Source: RSA11 sp965652565 (GTDB lineage: Bacteria; Actinomycetota; Thermoleophilia; Solirubrobacterales; 70-9). Taken from it: a stretch of 58,334 bases of DNA. Position numbers and translations under genes: made by a program. The notes below the pieces were generated by a model, which worked only from the letters and a program-made list of their open reading frames with translations, made no database searches and had not been told where the DNA came from. Below, piece by piece: positions 50,733-58,334 of the stretch. Position 1 is the first letter of the stretch, and every line of letters starts with the position of its first letter. Location of the stretch: positions 1 to 58,334 of the forward strand of contig CBFGWL010000007.1 in the NCBI GenBank assembly GCA_965652565.1, given 5' to 3'.

Positions 50733-51620
50733 TCAGAGGCCGAACGTGGCGGGGCTCGCGTCGCGCGGGAGCACCAGCAGCGGGCTCGGAGCGTGATGCA
50801 TCAGGCGGTGCGAGACGCCGCCGAGCAGCGCGCGGCGGACGGGCCCGTAGCGGCGCGAGCCGACGATCAGCAGGTCGAGCTCCTCGGCCGCTTCGGCGAG
50901 CGCGAGGCCGGCGTCGCCGTGCAGCAGCCTGGTCTCGGCGCGCACGCCCGCGGGCACCTCGCCCTTGTAGCGCTCGAGCACCGTCTCCATCGCCTCGGCG
51001 ACCGCCTCCTGGTAGGTCGCGCCCTCGAACACGGCGGGTGGAGTCATGTGCCCGAAATCAGGCGGCTCGGCCACCGCGATGATGAGCAGCTCGGCGTCGA
51101 GCCGCTTGGCGAGCGCCCCCGCCACGCGCATCGCTGCGTCCGACTCCTCGGAGCCGTCCACACCCACACCGATCCGCTGAAACGGCTTGGGTTCCGCGTT
51201 GGCGTAGCCGTGCGGCGCGACGAGGATCGGACAGGGTGCGCCGGTGAGCAGCGCGTTGCCGACGCTGCCGAGCAGCACCCGCCCCAGCGCGCCATGGTGC
51301 GCCGAGCCGATCACGATCGCAGCGGGCTCGATCTGCTCGGCGAGCTCGTGCAGCGCCGCCGCGGGCGAGGTGCCCGTGATCACCGAGAACTCCGGCTGGC
51401 TTCCGCCGGGCAGGTGCGCGCCGGCCGACTGCTCGAGCGCCTCGCGCTGCGCCTCCAGCGCCCGCTCGAACTCCTCCTCGGTGAACATGTAGCCCGCGGC
51501 GGGCACCGCCGTCACGACCAGGAGCTCGAGACCCAGGGCCGCGCCGATCGCCTCGCCGAGCACGAGGCCCTCCGCGCCGCGCTCTGAGCCGTCGTAGGCG
51601 ACGACGAGCTTCGGCGCCAC
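50733..51620 (-). CDS. universal stress protein, two tandem domains
   Basis: A 295-residue tandem UspA protein. ATP-binding motifs are VIGSAHHGALGRVLLGSVGN (first domain) and LIVGSRRYGPVRRALLGGVS (second domain). It opens PKLVVAYDGSERGAEGLVLG. It follows the GNAT/acyl-CoA synthetase fusion gene by three bases on the same strand, so the two are likely co-transcribed. USPs are known substrates of actinobacterial protein acetyltransferases, which fits this pairing. Confidence 0.93.
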   Translation of the reverse strand: MAPKLVVAYDGSERGAEGLVLGEAIGAALGLELLVVTAVPAAGYMFTEEEFERALEAQREALEQSAGAHLPGGSQPEFSVITGTSPAAALHELAEQIEPAAIVIGSAHHGALGRVLLGSVGNALLTGAPCPILVAPHGYANAEPKPFQRIGVGVDGSEESDAAMRVAGALAKRLDAELLIIAVAEPPDFGHMTPPAVFEGATYQEAVAEAMETVLERYKGEVPAGVRAETRLLHGDAGLALAEAAEELDLLIVGSRRYGPVRRALLGGVSHRLMHHAPSPLLVLPRDASPATFGL

Positions 51621-51623
51621 CGC

Positions 51624-54332
51624 TCAGCCGCTCCCCGCTCCAGCGCGCGGCCACGGGCGCGGCGGCCCCGCCGCCTCGACCCGCACGCGCGCGTCGGCGA
51701 TCAGCGCGCCCCGGGGCCCGGCGATCACCGGGTTGAGGTCGAGCTCGGCGATCTCGTCGTGCGCCTCCACCATCGCGCTCGTGCGCAGCAGGAGTTCCTC
51801 CACGGCCGCGACGTCGGCGGGCTGTGCGCCCCGGTAACCGGTGAGCAACGGATACATCTGCAGTGAGCGCAGCATGTCGCGCGCGTCGTGGCGTGTCAAC
51901 GGGGTGAGGCGCACGGCGACGTCGTTGCGCAGCTCGGCGTCGACGCCGCCGGCCCCACACGCCACCACCGGGCCGAAGGTCTCGTCGAGGACGACGCCGA
52001 CGAGCAGCTCCACGCCCGGCGGCACCATCTCCTGGACGAGCCAGCGCTCGGTGCGCAGGCCCGCGCGCTCGAGGTTGGCCTCGATCCGACCGATCGCCCC
52101 ACGGACAGCGTCGGCGCCGCGGAGGTCGAGCTCGAGCGCGCCCAGGTCGGTCTTGTGGACGATGCCGGGCCCCTCCGCCTTGAGCGCGACGGCGGTCCCG
52201 AGCTCGCGCGCGGCGGCGATGGCGGTTTCGGCGTCGGGGACGACGCGCGAGCGGGCCAGCGGCAGGCCGTGCGCACCGAGCAGCGTCTCGAGACGGCCGA
52301 AGCCGAGCCACTCCTCCCCATCCTCGAGCGCCTCGGAGAGCGTCGCGGCCGCCTCGTCCACCCGCGCGTCCGGGAAGCGCACCGGCGGCTCGGGCGGGCG
52401 GGCGCGCCAGCGGACGTGCTCGTGCACCCGGGCGAGAGCGGCCGCGGCGCTCTCGGGGAAGAGGTAGGTCGGGATCCCCTCCGCGACGCCGACCGACTCG
52501 TTGTCCTCCGGCGACATGAAGACCGCCTGCACTGGGATCTCCCGCGGCAGGTCCGCGACCGCCTCGCGGACGGCGGCGGCGACGTCCTCCGAGCGCGTAA
52601 GCAGCGGGCGCACGAAGATCACGATGAGCGCATCGATGCCCTCGGCGGCGGCCATGGTGCGGATCGCCTCGCGGTAGTGGTCCGCCGTCGCGGTGGCGAT
52701 CATGTCGACCGGGTTGGCGACCGAGGCCTCCTTGGGCAGGAAGGAGCGCAGCCGAGCGGCGGTCTCGTCGTCGAGCGGCGGGACGCTCAACCCGGCCGCC
52801 TCGCACGCGTCCGCGCACATGATCGCCGGGCCGCCCGCGTTGGTGAGGATGCCGACCCGGTTGCCGGCGGGCAGCGGCTGGTTGGCGAGGAGCGAGGCGA
52901 CGTCGAGCAGCTCGGCGAGCGTGTCGGTGCGGATCACCCCGGCTTGGCGGAAGAGCGCGTCGACGGTCACGTCGGAGGCGGCGAGCATCGCGCCGGTGTG
53001 TGAGCTGGTCGCCCGGGCCCCGGCTCGCGAGCGCCCGCTCTTCACCGCCACGATCGGCTTGCGCCGGCCCACGCGGCGGGCGACGCGCGCGAAGCGCCGC
53101 GGGTTGCTGAACGACTCGATGTAAAGCAGCGCAAGGTCGGTCGCGTCGTCCTCGTGCCAGTACTCGAGCAGGTCGTTGGCCGTGATGTCGGCGCGGTTGC
53201 CGAGTGAGGCGAAGGCGGAGATCCCGAGATTGCGATCGGCGGCGAACTCGATGAGCGCGAGGCCCATCGCGCCGCTCTGCGAGGCGAAAGCGACGTTGCC
53301 GGCGGGCGGCACCTTCGGGGCGAACGTGGCGTTGAAGCGCGCGCCCGGCGCCAGGCTCATGATCCCCAGGCAGTTCGGGCCGACCATGCGCATCCCCGCG
53401 GCGCGGCAGACCTCGAGCAGCTCGCGCTGGAGCCGGCGCCCCTCCTCGCCGGTCTCGCCGAAGCCAGCGGAGATCACGATCACGCCGCGCACGCCGTGCG
53501 CCGCGCACTCGCGCGCCACGTCGAGCACGCGCTCGCCCGGCACCGCGATCACCGCGAGCTCGACGGGCTCGGGCACTTCACCGATCGACGGGTAGGCGCG
53601 CAGGCCCTCCACCTCCTCCGCCTTGGGATTGATCGGGTAGATCGGGCCGGAGAAGCCCGAAGCGGCCATGTTGTGGATGAGCTCGCCGCCCACGCTTCCC
53701 CGCCGGCGCGACGCGCCGATCACGGCGACGGACGCCGGCGCGAGGAAGTGGCGCGCCGCGGCGGCCGCGGCGATCGCCTCGCGCTGCTGGAAGCGGGCGC
53801 GCGCCTCCTCGGAGAACTCGGTGGGGAGCTCGACGTGGATCGCGCCGGGATCCGACGAGAGCTCGACGGGAAAGCCGCTCTCGCGGAACACCTCGATCAT
53901 CCGGTGGTTGTGGGGCATGACCTCGGCCTCGAGGGTCTCCACGCCCACCGTGCGCGCGGCCTCCGCGAGGTGGGCGAGCAGGATCGTGCCGAGGCCCTGG
54001 CCCTGCAGCTCATCGGCGATCGCGAACGCGACCTCCGCGCGGTCGGGGCCCGTGCGCGCGTACATGCCGTGCGCGAGGATGCGCTCCTCGGGCCCGCGGG
54101 TGGCGATCAGCGCGAAGCGGTCGGCGTAGTCGATGTCGCGGGCGATCGCCTCGGCCTTGCCGGGGGCTATGGCGCCGGAGAAGAAGCGAAAGATCCGGGC
54201 CTCCGGGGAGAGCCCCTCGAAGAGCGCCTGGATGCCGGGGGCGTCCTCCTCGCGGGCGGGCCGCACGCGCACCGTCGAGCCGTCGCGCAGCATGACGTCC
54301 GCTTCCAGGTGCGCCGGATATGCGGTTGCCAC
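51624..54332 (-). CDS. GNAT acetyltransferase fused to NDP-forming acyl-CoA synthetase (Pat-like)
   Basis: A 902-residue fusion. Residues about 12-170 form a GNAT acetyltransferase with the acetyl-CoA loop DELQGQGLGTILLAHLAEAA. From about residue 190 comes an NDP-forming acetyl-CoA synthetase array: the CoA-binding domain (SVAVIGASRRRGSVGGELIH, MRMVGPNCLGIMSL), a ligase-CoA domain with SSHTGAMLAASD that keeps the phospho-histidine, and a C-terminal ATP-grasp (TAVALKAEGPGIVHKTDLGA). This is the reverse of the domain order of enteric Pat. GTG at 54332 has a GAGGAGG ribosome site 8 bases before it. It likely acetylates proteins, or makes acetyl-CoA/acetate, or both. Confidence 0.88.
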   Translation of the reverse strand: MATAYPAHLEADVMLRDGSTVRVRPAREEDAPGIQALFEGLSPEARIFRFFSGAIAPGKAEAIARDIDYADRFALIATRGPEERILAHGMYARTGPDRAEVAFAIADELQGQGLGTILLAHLAEAARTVGVETLEAEVMPHNHRMIEVFRESGFPVELSSDPGAIHVELPTEFSEEARARFQQREAIAAAAAARHFLAPASVAVIGASRRRGSVGGELIHNMAASGFSGPIYPINPKAEEVEGLRAYPSIGEVPEPVELAVIAVPGERVLDVARECAAHGVRGVIVISAGFGETGEEGRRLQRELLEVCRAAGMRMVGPNCLGIMSLAPGARFNATFAPKVPPAGNVAFASQSGAMGLALIEFAADRNLGISAFASLGNRADITANDLLEYWHEDDATDLALLYIESFSNPRRFARVARRVGRRKPIVAVKSGRSRAGARATSSHTGAMLAASDVTVDALFRQAGVIRTDTLAELLDVASLLANQPLPAGNRVGILTNAGGPAIMCADACEAAGLSVPPLDDETAARLRSFLPKEASVANPVDMIATATADHYREAIRTMAAAEGIDALIVIFVRPLLTRSEDVAAAVREAVADLPREIPVQAVFMSPEDNESVGVAEGIPTYLFPESAAAALARVHEHVRWRARPPEPPVRFPDARVDEAAATLSEALEDGEEWLGFGRLETLLGAHGLPLARSRVVPDAETAIAAARELGTAVALKAEGPGIVHKTDLGALELDLRGADAVRGAIGRIEANLERAGLRTERWLVQEMVPPGVELLVGVVLDETFGPVVACGAGGVDAELRNDVAVRLTPLTRHDARDMLRSLQMYPLLTGYRGAQPADVAAVEELLLRTSAMVEAHDEIAELDLNPVIAGPRGALIADARVRVEAAGPPRPWPRAGAGSG

Positions 54333-54442
54333 GTGTGGGACCTCCTCGCGCGCGGTCTGACGGCCGTCCTGGCTTCGTCGTGCCCGCGCGCTCTGAGATT
54401 GAACCCTCTCACGCCGAAGGGGCGCGGGCTGGTGCGGCCCGG

Positions 54443-54925
54443 TCAGGCGCTCAAGACGTCCGTGCCGGTCGCCCGGCGGTGGGGCTCGATCAAGGCGCGC
54501 TGGCGCTCGGCGCGCTCGATCAGCGCGTCGAAGTCGATGTCGGGCAGGCGCTCGCCGACCCGCGCGAACTCGCGCAGGCTCTCCCAGAGCTGGCGCTTGC
54601 CGTCGATCCCGAGGCACAGCGCCTCCAGCTCGACGAAGCGGCTGAGGGGTGAGTAGGAGCGCCAGGTGCCGTTCATCTTCAGGCGCCCGGCGCGCTCGGC
54701 CGCCATCGCGAGGACGGGCTTGACGCGGCTGTGGGAGATCCCGAGCCTGCCCATGATGCCCCGCAGCGCCTCGACGTCCTGCTCGAACGCGGCCGTCACT
54801 TCCTCCATGGCATCGCCCAGCGGCGTGCCCTGGTTGCTGCCCTGCGTCCTACGCGCCAGCTCGCGCCAAGCCACGTTGGCGGCGAGCTGGTCGTTGAGGT
54901 AGATGGAGAGGTACTCGTTGTCCAT
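54443..54925 (-). CDS. conserved helical protein (ferritin-like pattern)
   Basis: A 160-residue all-helical protein. LSIYLNDQLAANVAWRELARR at the N-terminus, ALRGIMGRLGISHSRVK, LSRFVELEALCLGIDGKRQL and the charged C-terminal helix give a four-helix-bundle pattern. I recognise it as a type of small uncharacterised protein common in actinobacteria. No metal-binding EXXH pair is evident. It lies upstream of the acetyltransferase/synthetase gene (111-base gap) and is divergent from the META-domain gene. Confidence 0.7.
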   Translation of the reverse strand: MDNEYLSIYLNDQLAANVAWRELARRTQGSNQGTPLGDAMEEVTAAFEQDVEALRGIMGRLGISHSRVKPVLAMAAERAGRLKMNGTWRSYSPLSRFVELEALCLGIDGKRQLWESLREFARVGERLPDIDFDALIERAERQRALIEPHRRATGTDVLSA

Positions 54926-55038
54926 GCGGGGAGCGCCGTGCGCGGGTCAGGGAGGCGATTACCCTGCGGCGAGAGCCGAAATCGGCGCCCCTCCCCCGCC
55001 TGGATGTGATGTTTCGCGCGCGACGCAGTAGTAGGGGC

Positions 55039-55506
55039 ATGAGCTACGCACGAACCACGCATCGAGTCCTCTTCGCCTCCTCCGCCGCCGCGATCGCCGC
55101 CTCGCTCGCGATCGTCCTGCCCGGCACCGCCAGCACCGACCGCGCCCAAGCGCGCGGCGACGCGCTCTTCGGCAAGGCGTGGGTCGCGAAGTCCGTCGTC
55201 AAGAACGGCGAGCGCACCAAGCTGGTGAAGGGCACGCGCCTCGTCCTGCGGTTGCGCCACCACGGCAAGGAGGACCGCGCGCGCTGGGACGCGGGCTGCA
55301 ACGAGTTCGGCGCCCGCGTCAAGGTCAAGGGCGAGCGGCTGCGGTTCGGCGGCGTGGCGGGAACCGCGATCGGCTGCGGGCCGGCCCTGCACCGCCAGGA
55401 CAACTGGATCGCGCGGTTCCTCGATTCCAACCCACGCTGGAAGCGCAAGGCGGGCAAGCTCATCCTGCGCCGCGGGGACGACGTGATCCGGCTCAGACGT
55501 CGCTAG
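55039..55506 (+). CDS. secreted META-domain protein
   Basis: A 155-residue protein with a signal peptide (VLFASSAAAIAASLAIVLPG, about residues 10-29) and one META domain: the opening LFGKAWVAKSVVKNGERT, the cysteine block WDAGCNEFGARVKVKGE, and RFGGVAGTAIGCGP, with a conserved Cys pair and C-terminal RGDDVIRLRR. HslJ-type META proteins are linked to surface stress resistance in other bacteria; the role here is unknown. The ATG at 55039 has an AGGGG ribosome site and is preferred to one 33 bases upstream. Confidence 0.82.
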   Translation: MSYARTTHRVLFASSAAAIAASLAIVLPGTASTDRAQARGDALFGKAWVAKSVVKNGERTKLVKGTRLVLRLRHHGKEDRARWDAGCNEFGARVKVKGERLRFGGVAGTAIGCGPALHRQDNWIARFLDSNPRWKRKAGKLILRRGDDVIRLRRR

Positions 55507-55540
55507 GCGAGCGGCGGGGCGACGGGCCTCGCCGGCGCCC

Positions 55541-55569
55541 TTGAAATCGGGCGGCTGGGGTCCTAGGCT
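55541..55569 (+). promoter_or_regulatory. sigma-70-type promoter of the DUF1080 gene
   Basis: TTGAAA (55541-55546) and TAGGCT (55564-55569) are separated by exactly 17 bases, a good housekeeping -35/-10 pair. It lies about 100 bases before the ATG at 55667. The leader contains a 7-bp hairpin CGAGCAC-CGGAT-GTGCTCG near 55610-55628, and then a GAGGAGGAG ribosome site. Confidence 0.6.
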
Positions 55570-55666
55570 CCGGCCAGTTGATGGGGCGCTTCCAGTGGCG
55601 CCGAAACACGAGCACCGGATGTGCTCGCACTGGGGGAAGCGAGCTCTCCGGTGAGGAGGAGAGCGG

Positions 55667-57187
55667 ATGCCGAACGCTGAGTCCCCCGCAGGTCACCGCC
55701 CGCGAGCGGCCAGGAAGTTCCTGGGCGCGCTCGCCACGGTCGCAGCTCTGCTGGCCGCACCCACGGCCGCGCAGGCCCAATACGAGGCCCCGCCTCCCGA
55801 TCCCGGCTTCGAGTACATCTTCGACGGGACGGAGGAGTCGTTCGCGAAATGGGAGTTCGCGAGCAGCACCGAGGCGGCCTCGATCGCCGAGAACCGCTGG
55901 ACGCTCAACCCCGAGGAGGGCGCGATGGATCCCAACGATTCGCCCTTCGGCGCCCTCTGGTACCCGATCAAGCCGTTCGGCAACGCGACGCTGAAGCTCA
56001 AGTACATGGTCGAGGACAGCCCGACCGCCACCCGCAACGGCGGCGTGATGATCCGCTCGCCCGAGGTGCGCTACACGGGCTCGACGAGCGAGGTGCTCGC
56101 CGCGAAGCCCACGGGCTACAGCTTCGAGGTTTGCCCGGGCGCGATCGCGCTCTGCGACCGCACCGAGCCGGCGCCGAGCGAGTCGTACTTCTGGAAGGGC
56201 GCCGACGGCCCGTACCCGCCGGCCTCCGACGAGGGCCCGGGCGCGCCGTTCCTCTACACGGGCCCCTACTGCGCGCGCTCGAGCGACTCGCTCGACCCGC
56301 CCGTGCCGAACAACGTGCTGCTCTTCAACAGCACGACGGATCTGGTGATGACCGGCGGCAACGCCAACAACCACCGCCACTGGGCGCAGGTCTACTGCGG
56401 CCACGAGGTGCAGATCAACGAGACGCTCACCGGCGGCGGCCCCGACCCGTCGAGCGACCCGCGCAAGACGGGCTCGATCTACGGCTTCAAGGACCTGAAC
56501 GCCGCGCAGTCACGGACGTACGAGCGCCTGGAGAAGGGCGTGTGGCACGAGATGGAGATCCGCATGATCGGCCAGCAGTTCACGGTGCTGATCGACGGCG
56601 TGGTCGTGAACCAGTTCGACAACGCCGTGCCGCGCGTGGCCTCCCGGGCCGGTGATCCGCCGACGACCGCACGTCAGCAGCCCGCGGGCTACATCGGCTT
56701 CCAGTCGCACGGCGGCAACGACCGCATCTGGTACCGCGAGGTGCAGGTCCGCGAGTACTCCGAGGCGGAGATCCCCGAGGTGCGCAAGCCGCCGCGGATC
56801 ACGGGCCGCAGGCAGGTCGGCAAGAAGGTCACATGCCACAAGGGCCTGTGGGACCGGCCGAACTCCGAGTACACGTTCGACTGGTACCGCTCAAACGACA
56901 TGGAGGGCCATCCGCGCTTCCGGGCGCCGTCGCAGAACGACCTCGGCAGCCGCACGACCCCGCCGCATCCGGACGGGCTGTACGGGACCGATCCGCTCAC
57001 GTGGCTCGACTCCGAGCATCTGGGCAGCGGCCGCCACTACCGCCTGACCGAGGAGGACGTCGGCAAGGTGGTCCACTGCCAGGTCTCGGCGACGCGCGAG
57101 GGCGCCACGGCGTTCGCGACCGTCACCGTGGGCGACATCGACCCGGAGAAGCCCGGGAAGGGCAAGCGCCCCTTTCGGGCCGGCTGA
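55667..57187 (+). CDS. secreted DUF1080-like lectin/hydrolase domain protein with Ig-like C-terminus
   Basis: A 506-residue exported protein. Signal peptide: ARKFLGALATVAALLAAPTA, cleavage after AQA. Residues about 40-370 form a concanavalin-type DUF1080 (3-keto-disaccharide hydrolase) domain, with FEYIFDGTEESFAKWEF at the start and NGGVMIRSPEVRY, EVQINETLTGGG, YGFKDLNAAQ, WHEMEIRMIGQQFTVLIDG and PAGYIGFQSHGGNDRIWYREVQVRE later. A C-terminal Ig-like module follows (ITGRRQVGKKVTCHKGLW, FDWYRSND, VGKVVHCQVSATREGATA). It likely acts on extracellular carbohydrate. An ideal GAGGAGGAG ribosome site and a sigma-70-type promoter precede it. Confidence 0.85.
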   Translation: MPNAESPAGHRPRAARKFLGALATVAALLAAPTAAQAQYEAPPPDPGFEYIFDGTEESFAKWEFASSTEAASIAENRWTLNPEEGAMDPNDSPFGALWYPIKPFGNATLKLKYMVEDSPTATRNGGVMIRSPEVRYTGSTSEVLAAKPTGYSFEVCPGAIALCDRTEPAPSESYFWKGADGPYPPASDEGPGAPFLYTGPYCARSSDSLDPPVPNNVLLFNSTTDLVMTGGNANNHRHWAQVYCGHEVQINETLTGGGPDPSSDPRKTGSIYGFKDLNAAQSRTYERLEKGVWHEMEIRMIGQQFTVLIDGVVVNQFDNAVPRVASRAGDPPTTARQQPAGYIGFQSHGGNDRIWYREVQVREYSEAEIPEVRKPPRITGRRQVGKKVTCHKGLWDRPNSEYTFDWYRSNDMEGHPRFRAPSQNDLGSRTTPPHPDGLYGTDPLTWLDSEHLGSGRHYRLTEEDVGKVVHCQVSATREGATAFATVTVGDIDPEKPGKGKRPFRAG

Positions 57188-57289
57188 GCACGCGTGTAAG
57201 GGGAGCTGAGAACCGGGGGCGGCTGGGCGGGGCCGCCCCGGCTCTCGGTGGCGCCACGCGCGCCCTGCGGTGTGCGAGGCTCTCGCCCC

Positions 57290-57676
57290 GTGAGCGCTGA
57301 CGGACCACTGACGATCGAGCGCGTGCTTGGCGCCCAGGCCGCGTACTACCTCGTCGGTGGGCTCTGGCCGCTCGTGCACTACCGCAGCTTCGAGCGGGTC
57401 ACCGGCCCGAAGCGCGAGGCTTGGCTCGTCAAGACCGTCGGCGGGCTGCTGCTCACGGTGGCGGCGGCCAACTCGCTGGCGTTGCGCCGGGGGACAGTCC
57501 CGCCGGAGGTGCGTCTGGTCGGCGCCGGCACCGCCGCGACGCTGGCCGCGATCGACGTCACCTACCGGCGCCGCGGCCGGCTCAACTGGGCGTACGCGGT
57601 GGACGCGGTGGCGCAGGGCGCCCTGGTGCTGGGCGCGGCGCTGAGCCCCGAATCCCGCAGGGGCGGGGATGCCTGA
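57290..57676 (+). CDS. small polytopic membrane protein
   Basis: A 128-residue membrane protein with about four hydrophobic helices (GAQAAYYLVGGLWPLVHY, VGGLLLTVAAANSLAL, VRLVGAGTAATLAAIDVTY, YAVDAVAQGALVLGAAL). It begins GTG at 57290 (VSADGPLTIERVLG), and its stop overlaps the MOSC gene start by eight bases. No family is assigned. It probably shares a transcript with the MOSC protein. Confidence 0.7.
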   Translation: MSADGPLTIERVLGAQAAYYLVGGLWPLVHYRSFERVTGPKREAWLVKTVGGLLLTVAAANSLALRRGTVPPEVRLVGAGTAATLAAIDVTYRRRGRLNWAYAVDAVAQGALVLGAALSPESRRGGDA

Positions 57677-58175
57677 CGCGAGCGACGCGACCCGGGGCGA
57701 GGCCCCGGACTCCCCGCGAAGCAGCGGCGTCGTCGCGGCGCTCTTCACTGCGCCCGAGGGGGCGGGCGAGATGCGCTCGCACGAGCGGGTCGAGCTGGAG
57801 GCCGGCCGCGGGATCCCCGGCGATCGCTACTTCACCGGGAGCGGCACGTTCTATAAGCCCGGCAAGAGCGGCCAAGACATCACGCTCATCGAGGCGGAGG
57901 CGCTCGACGCGCTGCGCGCCCAGGGCATCGAGCTCGCCCCGGAGGAGGCGCGCCGCAACGTCCTCACGCGCGGGATCGACCTGAACGCGCTCGTCGGCCG
58001 GGAGTTCCAGATCGGCTCGGCGCGCGCCGTCGGCCGGCGCCTGTGCGAGCCGTGCTCACACCTCGAGCGCCTGACCGGACTGCCGGTCATGCGCCCGCTC
58101 ACCCACCGCGGCGGCCTGCGCGCCGACCTGCTCACGTCCGGGTCCGTCAGCGTCGGCGACCCGATCACCCCCTGA
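57669..58175 (+). CDS. MOSC-domain protein
   Basis: A 168-residue MOSC-domain protein. The family binds molybdenum/sulfur cofactor groups; members are related to the C-terminal domain of Moco sulfurase. Blocks seen are ELEAGRGIPGDRYF, QDITLIEAEALDALRA, RRNVLTRGIDLNALVGREFQIGSA split across residues about 96-117, and the conserved cysteine block LCEPCSHLERLTG (about residues 124-136). It fits with the Mo-dependent oxidoreductase elsewhere in the window, but direct partnership is unproven. Confidence 0.92.
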   Translation: MPDASDATRGEAPDSPRSSGVVAALFTAPEGAGEMRSHERVELEAGRGIPGDRYFTGSGTFYKPGKSGQDITLIEAEALDALRAQGIELAPEEARRNVLTRGIDLNALVGREFQIGSARAVGRRLCEPCSHLERLTGLPVMRPLTHRGGLRADLLTSGSVSVGDPITP

Positions 58176-58183
58176 CCCCCCGA

Positions 58184-58334
58184 CGTTCAGCCCTGGCCGC
58201 CGCTTTTCGCACACGAGGGCTGAACGCCGAGGGCCGCCGGGCGGACACTCGCGACGTTCAGCCCTGGCCTTCGGTTTTCGACGACGAGGGCTGAACGACG
58301 TGGGCAGCCGGCCGGACGACCGCGCGGTTCAGCC
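58184..58334. repeat. 71-bp-period palindromic tandem repeat (runs off the window)
   Basis: Two complete 43-base hairpin units (58184-58226 and 58255-58297) and the start of a third at about 58326 repeat with an exact 71-base period. Each unit has perfect arms CGTTCAGCCCT and AGGGCTGAACG and a loop with TTTTCG at its centre. The 28-base stretches between units are also similar (GCCGG-CGGAC-CGCG pattern), so the whole 71 bases is the repeat unit. The array starts 9 bases after the MOSC gene and continues past the window end. Confidence 0.85.

Noticed and set aside
58184..58334. Possible CRISPR array at the window end
   Set aside because: The spacers between hairpin units resemble each other and the full 71 bases repeats, so it is a tandem repeat, not unique spacers. 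No cas genes are nearby.

Overview
This is a contiguous piece of a very GC-rich chromosome, almost certainly from an actinomycete and most likely a Thermoleophilia/Solirubrobacterales-type organism. The placement is an inference. It rests on the actinobacterial order tlyA-nadK-recN-steA-steB-pyrG, the DUF3866 and DUF4389 proteins, the aroC-aroKB-aroQ-M24 peptidase block, a type IV pilus operon in a genome of monoderm character, and frequent GTG/TTG starts with 4-nt ATGA/TTGA overlaps. Coding density is very high. No gene-free stretch exceeds 300 bases; the largest gaps (24828-25093, 43428-43708, 58176-58334) hold repeats or a riboswitch. I found no tRNA, rRNA, IS element, prophage or CRISPR array.

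Layout. Positions 54-18352 are mostly on the minus strand and form a housekeeping block: efp, nusB, a small XseB-like protein, a polyprenyl diphosphate synthase, dxs, a hypothetical protein, tlyA, nadK, recN, steA, steB, an MraY-like membrane protein, pyrG, a methyltransferase, an M20 peptidase and a DUF3866 protein. Two plus-strand insertions interrupt it: a small membrane protein behind a CRP-like palindrome, and a Rieske-type FAD oxidoreductase flanked by a palindromic repeat doublet. Positions 18349-30338 look accessory: a CapA-like lipoprotein, a cyclic-nucleotide-domain/thioredoxin-reductase-like flavoprotein, a CPA2 antiporter with a C-terminal UBP zinc finger, a one-domain KhtT-like regulator, a secreted beta-propeller, an acidic protein, a second repeat doublet, an M42 peptidase, a secreted PHP-type metallohydrolase and a molybdopterin oxidoreductase. 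Positions 30441-34749 carry the late shikimate pathway (aroC, an aroK-aroB fusion, aroQ) plus an M24 peptidase.

Positions 34796-43578 are a type IV pilus locus on the minus strand. A cyclic-di-GMP-I riboswitch leader precedes the major pilin gene, followed by a terminator, a PilX/GspK-like protein with an Asn-Ser-Asn-rich beta-helix, two further prepilin-like proteins, the prepilin peptidase, and pilM-pilN-pilO plus a PilP-position protein. The assembly and retraction ATPases and the PilC platform are not in the window. Pilin synthesis therefore appears to be under direct second-messenger control.

Positions 43709-58334 hold DNA-related and stress genes: topoisomerase IB, a sulfotransferase, DUF72, a UdgX-like uracil-DNA glycosylase, a DUF4389 protein, two tandem-domain universal stress proteins around a flavoprotein oxidoreductase, and a GNAT/NDP-forming acyl-CoA synthetase fusion. 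These are followed by secreted proteins (META domain; DUF1080 plus Ig-like), a small membrane protein and a MOSC protein. The window ends inside a 71-bp-period palindromic tandem repeat.

The most noteworthy signals are the c-di-GMP riboswitch-pilin pair, the two 49-bp palindromic repeat doublets, the terminal 71-bp repeat, the NSN-rich pilus protein, the flavoprotein/antiporter/zinc-finger neighbourhood and the split of the actinobacterial aro-efp-nusB cluster by about 12 kb.
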